From Chitinophaga pinensis (GTDB lineage: Bacteria > Bacteroidota > Bacteroidia > AKYH767-A > OLB10): DNA of 12,957 bases. Position 1 is the stretch's first letter; each line of letters starts with the position of its first letter. A program made the translations under genes and the position numbers. The notes under the pieces are model-generated. The model ran no database searches and was not told the origin of the DNA. It worked only from the letters and a program-made list of their open reading frames with translations. The stretch covers positions 1 to 12,957 of the forward strand of contig CAMBYJ010000023.1 of NCBI GenBank assembly GCA_945872015.1, read 5' to 3'. This document shows positions 8,189 through 12,957 of this stretch, piece after piece.

Positions 8189-8219
8189 TTGTGTGAAAAA
8201 GGTTTTTTTGCTATTTTTG
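8189..8219 (+). promoter_or_regulatory. Bacteroidota-type promoter for the E1 dehydrogenase gene
   Basis: TTG at 8189-8191, a 20-base spacer, then TATTTTTG at 8212-8219. This fits the known Bacteroidota sigma-ABfr pattern of a TTG near -33 and TAnnTTTG near -7 with 17-23 bases between. It starts 6 bases after the stop of the UbiA-type gene and predicts transcription from about 8225, leaving a leader of roughly 12 bases before the ATG at 8237. It is the most complete promoter in the window. Confidence 0.6.
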
Positions 8220-8236
8220 TTTGATATTGAATTCTT

Positions 8237-10660
8237 ATGTCAAATAGCACTCAAAATACTACACCTCAAGAACTTACGTTTGAAGAATTTAAACTGGCCC
8301 TGCTCAATGATTTTCGTATTGCGAATGAAAGTCGCCAGGCGAGTTTACTAGGAAGAAAGGAAGTTCTTACAGGCAAAGCAAAATTTGGAATTTTCGGCGA
8401 CGGAAAAGAGATTGCCCAAATAGCGATGGCGAAGTCGTTTAAGAATGGCGATTTTCGTTCAGGCTACTATCGCGATCAGACATTTATGTTCGCGACAGGC
8501 ATGTTAAGTATTCAAGAATTTTTTGCGCAATTATACGCTGATCCATCAATAGAAGCCGAACCATGTTCAGCAGGTCGTATGATGAATGGCCATTATGGAA
8601 CTCGTTCATTAAATCCTGATGGGACATGGAAAGATTTAACAGCAATGAAAAATTCATCTGCTGATATCTCTCCTACCGGTGGACAAATGCCGCGACTACT
8701 TGGATTAGCATATGCATCGAAGCTATATCGTGCATTTCCTGAGCTAGCAAATGAAGCTAAACTATTTACGAGAAACGGAGATGAAGTTGCTTACGGAACT
8801 ATCGGTGACGCCTCTACGTCGGAAGGATTATTCTGGGAATCGATTAACGCAGCAGGTGTTTTACAAATCCCAATGGTGATTAGTGTTTGGGATGATGGTT
8901 ATGGAATTTCTGTTCCTGCAAAATATCAAACTACCAAACAAAATATTTCAGAAATCCTAAGCGGCTTTGAACGCACAGAAGAAAAAGAGGGATATGTAAT
9001 TTTAACTGGTAAAGGCTGGGACTATGCTGGACTAGTTGAGCTTTACGAAAAAGCAGCCAACATCGCTCGTACTGAACATGTGCCTGCTCTTGTGCATGTT
9101 CGCGAGATGACACAACCACAAGGACACTCCACTTCGGGATCGCATGAACGTTATAAATCGAAAGATCGATTAACATGGGAAGATGATTTTGATTGCATCA
9201 AGAAAATGAAAGAATGGTTGATTAATGCAGCCATTGCGACTGCAGAAGAGTTAGATGCCATTGAAGAAGAATCAAAGAAAACAGTTAATCAAGCCAAGCA
9301 AAATGCATGGAATGATTTTTTAAATGCTGTAAAGGGTGAAACTCAGCAAGCATTACATTTTATCAATGAAGCTGCGGCTGGAAGTCCTAATAAAGTTTTT
9401 ATTGAACGTATTGCTCAAACACTGGCAGAGCTATCAACTCCTGAAAGAAAAGATGGAATTGTTGCAATTAAAAAAGCAATGCGCTATTTGAAAGGCGAAC
9501 AATCTGCTGCAAAAAATAATCTCGTTCAGTTTTTAAATCAACAGATGCTGATCAACAAAGATCGTTACAACGATTATTTGTATAGCCAGTCTGCTTTATC
9601 TGCTTTGAATGTTGCTCCCGTTGCGATTAAATATCCAGCAGAAGAACAGTTGATGGATGGACGTGAAGTATTGCAAGCAAATTGGGATGTTCAGCTTTCA
9701 AAAAATAAATCGATTGTTATTTTCGGAGAAGATGTTGGAAATATCGGAGGTGTAAATCAAACCTACGCTGGATTGCAAGCAAAGTTTGGAGAAAATAGAT
9801 TAATTGATACTGGTATTCGTGAGGCAACTATCATCGGACAAGGAATCGGATTAGCAATGCGTGGTTTCCGACCTATTGCTGAAATTCAATACCTGGATTA
9901 TTTAGCGTATGCGATTCAGATTATGTCGGATGATTTGGCAACGTTGCAATATAGAACTAAAGGCGGACAAAAAGCACCATTGATTGTTACTACTCGTGGA
10001 CATCGTTTAGAAGGTGTTTGGCATTCGGGTTCTCCAATGCAATTTATATTGGGTGCACTTCGTGGAATGCATATTCTTGTTCCAAGAAATATGACACAGG
10101 CAGCAGGATTTTATAATACACTTTTAAAATCTGATGAACCAGCTTTAGTTATTGAACCACTTAACGGATATCGCATCAAAGAAAAACTGCCTAACAACCT
10201 TGGTGAATTCTGTTTACCATTAGGGCAGGTGGAAGTGATGAATCAAGGTTCAGATATAACTTTAGTAACTTACGGATCATGCGTTCGTGTAGCACAGGAC
10301 GCTATTAATCAGTTGAGCGAGCATGGTATCAGCGTTGAGTTAATTGATGTTCAGAGTTTATTGCCTTTTGATTTAGATTCACAAATTGCTGAATCAATTA
10401 AAAAGACGAATAAAGTTTTATTCTTAGATGAAGATGTATCAGGAGGCGCAACGTCATACATGTTACAACAAGTGATTGAAGGACAAAGTGCATTTAAATA
10501 TCTTGATATGGAACCGAGAACACTAACGGCTAAGGACCACCGTCCTGCGTATGGTTCTGATGGCGATTATTTTTCTAAGCCTTCGGCGGAAGATATTTTT
10601 GATACTGTTTATTCGATGATGCATCATTACAACCCCTCTCAATATCCATCAATTTATTAA
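8237..10660 (+). CDS. Fused E1 alpha/beta component of a branched-chain-type 2-oxoacid dehydrogenase
   Basis: 807 residues. The first half is a thiamine-diphosphate E1 alpha subunit: the SAGRMMNGHYG loop (111-121), the cofactor motif GDASTSEGLFWESINAAG (190-207) running into WDDGYGISVP (218-227), and the GHSTSGSHERY loop (296-306) equivalent to the one phosphorylated in mammalian BCKDH. A helical, charged linker (about 320-465) joins it to an E1 beta subunit: FGEDVGNIGGV (496-506), DTGIREATIIGQGIG (524-538) with the conserved Glu529, WHSGSP (595-600), and the C-terminal transketolase fold with VTYGS (677-681) and DVQSLLPFD (704-712). Together with lipoylated E2 and E3 it would oxidatively decarboxylate branched-chain 2-oxoacids to acyl-CoA; pyruvate is possible. 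E2 and E3 are not in the window. Single-chain E1 is common in Bacteroidota. The gene has its own promoter and murQ follows 7 bases later. Confidence 0.92.
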   Translation: MSNSTQNTTPQELTFEEFKLALLNDFRIANESRQASLLGRKEVLTGKAKFGIFGDGKEIAQIAMAKSFKNGDFRSGYYRDQTFMFATGMLSIQEFFAQLYADPSIEAEPCSAGRMMNGHYGTRSLNPDGTWKDLTAMKNSSADISPTGGQMPRLLGLAYASKLYRAFPELANEAKLFTRNGDEVAYGTIGDASTSEGLFWESINAAGVLQIPMVISVWDDGYGISVPAKYQTTKQNISEILSGFERTEEKEGYVILTGKGWDYAGLVELYEKAANIARTEHVPALVHVREMTQPQGHSTSGSHERYKSKDRLTWEDDFDCIKKMKEWLINAAIATAEELDAIEEESKKTVNQAKQNAWNDFLNAVKGETQQALHFINEAAAGSPNKVFIERIAQTLAELSTPERKDGIVAIKKAMRYLKGEQSAAKNNLVQFLNQQMLINKDRYNDYLYSQSALSALNVAPVAIKYPAEEQLMDGREVLQANWDVQLSKNKSIVIFGEDVGNIGGVNQTYAGLQAKFGENRLIDTGIREATIIGQGIGLAMRGFRPIAEIQYLDYLAYAIQIMSDDLATLQYRTKGGQKAPLIVTTRGHRLEGVWHSGSPMQFILGALRGMHILVPRNMTQAAGFYNTLLKSDEPALVIEPLNGYRIKEKLPNNLGEFCLPLGQVEVMNQGSDITLVTYGSCVRVAQDAINQLSEHGISVELIDVQSLLPFDLDSQIAESIKKTNKVLFLDEDVSGGATSYMLQQVIEGQSAFKYLDMEPRTLTAKDHRPAYGSDGDYFSKPSAEDIFDTVYSMMHHYNPSQYPSIY

Positions 10661-10667
10661 TTCAAAT

Positions 10668-11483
10668 ATGGATTTTAAGAAAACTACCGAGAGCGATTCA
10701 AACTACGACCGACTTGAATCAATGTCGGTTGAAGATTTATTGACCAACATAAATCGTGAAGACCAATCCGTTCCGAAAGCAATTGAAAAAATCATTCCTG
10801 CTATCAGCGAATTAATAAAAGCAATTGTTCCAAGAATGAAGCAAGGCGGAAGATTGTTTTACATGGGCGCAGGCACTAGTGGTCGTTTAGGAATTGTAGA
10901 TGCATCTGAATGTCCGCCAACTTATGGCATACCTCACGGAATTGTAGTTGGACTAATTGCAGGTGGCGATAACGCTATTCGTAAAGCAGTTGAATTTGCA
11001 GAAGACAGTACAACACAAGGATGGGAAGATTTATTAAATGAAAACATTTGCGACCTCGATACTGTTATTGGTATTGCAGCATCAGGTTCTACCCCTTATG
11101 TAGTTCACACTTTGAAAGAATGTCAGCAGAAAAATATTTTGACAGGATGTATCACTTGTAATGAAGGATCTCCAATAACTCAAGTTTCTGATTACCCAAT
11201 TGCAGCTGTTGTTGGTCCTGAGTTCGTAACTGGCTCAACGCGTATGAAAGCAGGTACTGCTCAGAAATTAATTCTGAATATGATTTCAACGAGTGTGATG
11301 ATTCAATTAGGAAGAGTTAAAGGAAATAAAATGGTGGATATGCAATTGAGCAACAACAAACTCATTGATCGCGGAACAAAAATGGTGATGAATGAACTTT
11401 CGATTGACGAAGCAACGGCTTCCGATTTATTAAACAAACATGGAAATGTACGTGCAGCAATTGATGCGTACAACAATAAGTAA
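10668..11483 (+). CDS. murQ: N-acetylmuramic acid 6-phosphate etherase (MurQ)
   Basis: 271-residue cytoplasmic SIS-domain enzyme that cleaves the lactyl ether of MurNAc-6-phosphate to GlcNAc-6-phosphate and D-lactate, a step in cell-wall sugar recycling. Diagnostic blocks: MGAGTSGRLGIVDASECPPTYG (66-87), with Glu81 aligning to the catalytic Glu83 of E. coli MurQ; LIAGGDNAIRKAVEFAED (96-113), with Glu112 aligning to E. coli Glu114; IAASGSTPYV (136-145); and EFVTGSTRMKAGTAQKLILN (185-204). It is about 27 residues shorter than E. coli MurQ, mostly at the ends, with all motifs intact. No MurNAc kinase, PTS transporter or AnmK is in this window, so the source of substrate is unknown here. It begins 7 bases after the E1 gene and is followed after 2 bases by the next gene, so it is probably read as part of that transcript. 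Confidence 0.96.
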   Translation: MDFKKTTESDSNYDRLESMSVEDLLTNINREDQSVPKAIEKIIPAISELIKAIVPRMKQGGRLFYMGAGTSGRLGIVDASECPPTYGIPHGIVVGLIAGGDNAIRKAVEFAEDSTTQGWEDLLNENICDLDTVIGIAASGSTPYVVHTLKECQQKNILTGCITCNEGSPITQVSDYPIAAVVGPEFVTGSTRMKAGTAQKLILNMISTSVMIQLGRVKGNKMVDMQLSNNKLIDRGTKMVMNELSIDEATASDLLNKHGNVRAAIDAYNNK

Positions 11484-11485
11484 TT

Positions 11486-12052
11486 ATGCAAGACATAGAA
11501 CCTTTTTATAACTGGCGTCATTTGTATTCAAGTGAAGAAGACGACCTCTCGCCATTTTACGGAAGAGTTTATAGTGAATTTGAATATAGTAACACGGTTT
11601 ACAATTACTACATACATCCACAATGGGATGAGATTGGCTCTCCTACCCTTTACATTAAAATACTTTTCTGCGACTATGAACAAGAATTTGCTATAATCGA
11701 ATTGCTTGGCGAATGGAATGATGCAATTCATAATGATATCATGATTTTAAAAAGAGATATCGTTGATGAACTCATCAAAGAAGGAGTTAAAAAGTTTATA
11801 CTGATTGGAGAAAACGTGCTCAACTTTCATGCATCAGACGACTGTTATTATCAGGAATGGTTAGATGATATAGAAGATGGATGGATTGTTGCTTTTAACT
11901 TCAGACAACATGTGTTAACTGAATTTCAAAAAACTGGAATTGATTATTATGTTACTTATGGAGGAGAGTTTAATAATACTCCGTGGAGAACATTTGCACC
12001 AAGTCAATTGATGATTTATACCGATACCATCATTAACAAGCGATTGAATTAG
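11486..12052 (+). CDS. Unrecognised 188-residue protein between murQ and an rlpA-like gene
   Basis: I do not recognise the family. The ATG lies 2 bases after the murQ stop, so it is almost certainly co-transcribed and possibly translationally coupled. It has no signal peptide and no membrane segment, so it is likely cytoplasmic. It is acidic and notably rich in aromatics (many Tyr, Trp and Phe): examples are FYNWRHLY (7-14), VYNYYIHPQW (38-47), and WLDDIEDGWIVAFNFRQHVL (125-144). Two strand-like hydrophobic stretches, PTLYIKILFC (53-62) and KKFILIGENVL (102-112), alternate with charged helical segments, suggesting a compact alpha/beta fold. Only three cysteines or fewer are seen and no metal or nucleotide motif. 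Codon and base use resemble its neighbours, so it does not look recently acquired. Real coding is supported by its length, tight spacing and lack of any competing frame. Confidence 0.82.
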   Translation: MQDIEPFYNWRHLYSSEEDDLSPFYGRVYSEFEYSNTVYNYYIHPQWDEIGSPTLYIKILFCDYEQEFAIIELLGEWNDAIHNDIMILKRDIVDELIKEGVKKFILIGENVLNFHASDDCYYQEWLDDIEDGWIVAFNFRQHVLTEFQKTGIDYYVTYGGEFNNTPWRTFAPSQLMIYTDTIINKRLN

Positions 12053-12085
12053 TATTCTATTTAAAAATAAACTATCTTTAAGCGA

Positions 12086-12778
12086 ATGAAGAATCCAATT
12101 GTTCTGATTTTTGCTTTTGCATTTTTAACTACCGCTATTCTTGCGACTGGTGGTAATCAGTTGTCGAATGTTCAAACTGGAAAGGCTTCTTATTATGGTC
12201 GCGAGTTTGAAGGGCGCAAAACAGCAAGTGGTGAAATTTTTCGCAATAGCGATTTCACTTGTGCACATAAAAAACATTCGTTTGGAACTATTTTAAAAGT
12301 AACGAATCAAAAAAACAGATTATCTACAATTGTTAAGGTAAATGATCGTGGACCTTTTGTAAAAACAAGAATTATTGATTTGTCTGAAACCGCCGCACGC
12401 GCCATTGGCATTTACCAACACGGATTAGCAACAGTTAAAGTCGAGCCTTTAAATATCATCAAGATGACAAAAAAACTCGACTCTACTTTTACGTGTAATG
12501 ATGTGTTAGACTGTTTAGGGAATCCTGCTAAACTTAAAGGATATTCGATTTCATTGTGGAGAACTAAGAATTTAATTCACCTGCTTTATATTGCCAACGA
12601 GTTATATTTAACCGAAGAAATTGAAAACGTTTATGTTGTTGGATTAGGCGTTAATGAAAACAGAACCTATCATATTGTCATCTCAAATATCCCTAACAAA
12701 GCTGAATCTTTAAAGCAAATTGATTTTTTTGAAAGAAAGGGTTATATGGTTGTTAAACCATTATCCTCTTTCAAGTAA
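12086..12778 (+). CDS. Secreted RlpA-like septal lytic transglycosylase with DPBB and SPOR-like regions
   Basis: 230 residues. The N-terminus (KN then a hydrophobic run to about residue 20) is a signal peptide; there is no lipobox cysteine, so unlike E. coli RlpA it is not an obvious lipoprotein. The double-psi beta-barrel spans about 32-122: GKASYYGREFEGRKTASGE (32-50), CAHKKHSFGT (59-68), VKVNDRGPF (83-91) and RIIDLSETAA (95-104). Glu50, His61 and Asp87 align with residues important for glycan cleavage in P. aeruginosa RlpA. The C-terminal part (about 152-226: YSISLW..., YHIVISNIP, FFERKGYMVV) has the strand-helix-strand pattern of a SPOR domain, which binds denuded septal glycan, but is divergent. 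It follows the unknown gene by 33 bases. A TATCTTTA at 12073-12080 is near the -7 consensus, so separate transcription is possible. The gene name rlpA is likely but the exact activity is inferred. Confidence 0.88.
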   Translation: MKNPIVLIFAFAFLTTAILATGGNQLSNVQTGKASYYGREFEGRKTASGEIFRNSDFTCAHKKHSFGTILKVTNQKNRLSTIVKVNDRGPFVKTRIIDLSETAARAIGIYQHGLATVKVEPLNIIKMTKKLDSTFTCNDVLDCLGNPAKLKGYSISLWRTKNLIHLLYIANELYLTEEIENVYVVGLGVNENRTYHIVISNIPNKAESLKQIDFFERKGYMVVKPLSSFK

Positions 12779-12957
12779 ATAGTTTTTAAGCTTTTCGAAA
12801 GCTGTTTTATCAACTGAAGAAGAAAAGTCATCTGCATTCAGATTGTCTATTAATTTCCATTTAAAGTGAATATATCCGTTTTCTAATTCAACACGATTGT
12901 TGTTTAAAAAATCATCGCTATAATCCTGCTTTAACTCAACTAAGTAATGTACTCCTA
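12761..12957 (-). CDS. C-terminal end of an unrecognised gene, cut off by the window edge
   Basis: On the minus strand an open frame runs from the window edge to a TAA at 12763-12761, giving 64 complete residues. The sequence (VHYLVELKQDY near its start, then a Lys/Trp strand IHFKWKLI, then a helix-like FEKLKNYLLERG end) is charged and looks like normal soluble protein; it is too short to name. The last 18 bases overlap the 3' end of the rlpA-like gene tail to tail. Support comes from the unbroken frame, plausible amino acid composition, and the lack of any other open reading in this stretch. The start and total length lie outside the window. Confidence 0.65.
   Translation of the reverse strand, partial: GVHYLVELKQDYSDDFLNNNRVELENGYIHFKWKLIDNLNADDFSSSVDKTAFEKLKNYLLERG
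12789..12808 (+). terminator. Candidate intrinsic terminator after the rlpA-like gene
   Basis: AGCTTT-TCG-AAAGCT forms a 6-base-pair hairpin, followed by GTTTTAT. It begins 11 bases after the stop of the rlpA-like gene, the right place for its terminator. It lies inside the 3' coding end of the convergent gene on the minus strand. On that strand the hairpin is followed by TTAAAAAC, so it should act mainly in the plus direction. The stem is short, so this is tentative. Confidence 0.4.

Noticed and set aside
8195..8209. A-run/T-run (GAAAAAGGTTTTTTT) after the UbiA-type gene as a terminator
   Set aside because: Only a few A-T pairs with a two-to-four-base loop could form, and it lies in the spacer of the better-supported E1 promoter.
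12073..12080. TATCTTTA as a promoter for the rlpA-like gene
   Set aside because: It misses the final G of the consensus and the nearest TTG upstream is 26 bases away, outside the usual 17-23; too weak to list as its own feature.
1..12957. CRISPR array, insertion sequence, tRNA, riboswitch or phage/defence genes
   Set aside because: The window is almost wholly filled by recognised or well-supported coding regions; no spaced direct repeats, transposase, tRNA-like fold or defence domain was seen.

Overview
The window reads as ordinary chromosomal (core-genome) DNA from a member of the Bacteroidota. Four things point there: two secreted proteins end in type IX secretion (T9SS) type A sorting domains with the YPNP signature; the best promoter matches follow the Bacteroidota pattern TTG-N~20-TAnnTTTG rather than -35/-10; start codons are preceded by A-rich sequence with no Shine-Dalgarno; and the branched-chain-type 2-oxoacid dehydrogenase E1 alpha and beta subunits are fused in one chain. 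The DNA is AT-rich and coding density is very high. No gene-free stretch exceeds about 115 bases. I saw no mobile element, CRISPR array, tRNA or rRNA.

Layout. (1) Bases 1-2866, minus strand: ettA (ABC-F translation factor) followed 10 bases later by hisS (histidyl-tRNA synthetase, cut by the window edge), probably one translation-related operon. (2) 2981-5113 plus and 5115-7271 minus: a secreted subtilisin-like protease and a secreted FG-GAP/VCBS repeat protein, tail to tail with one base between stop codons; both look like T9SS cargo. (3) 7322-8182 plus: an integral-membrane UbiA-type prenyltransferase, divergent from the FG-GAP gene, probably in quinone synthesis. (4) 8237-12052 plus: the fused E1 dehydrogenase with its own good promoter, then murQ 7 bases later and an unrecognised 188-residue protein 2 bases after that, likely one transcript. 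(5) 12086-12778 plus: a secreted RlpA-like protein with a DPBB domain and a weak SPOR-like tail. (6) 12761-12957 minus: the C-terminal end of an unrecognised gene overlapping the rlpA-like gene tail to tail by 18 bases.

Together these are housekeeping and envelope functions: translation control and tRNA charging, secreted proteolysis or surface display, quinone prenylation, branched-chain keto acid oxidation and cell-wall recycling or remodelling. I did not find a convincing new biological system. The most worthwhile lead is the unknown protein placed between murQ and the rlpA-like gene. The rest are small observations on promoters, terminators and gene packing.
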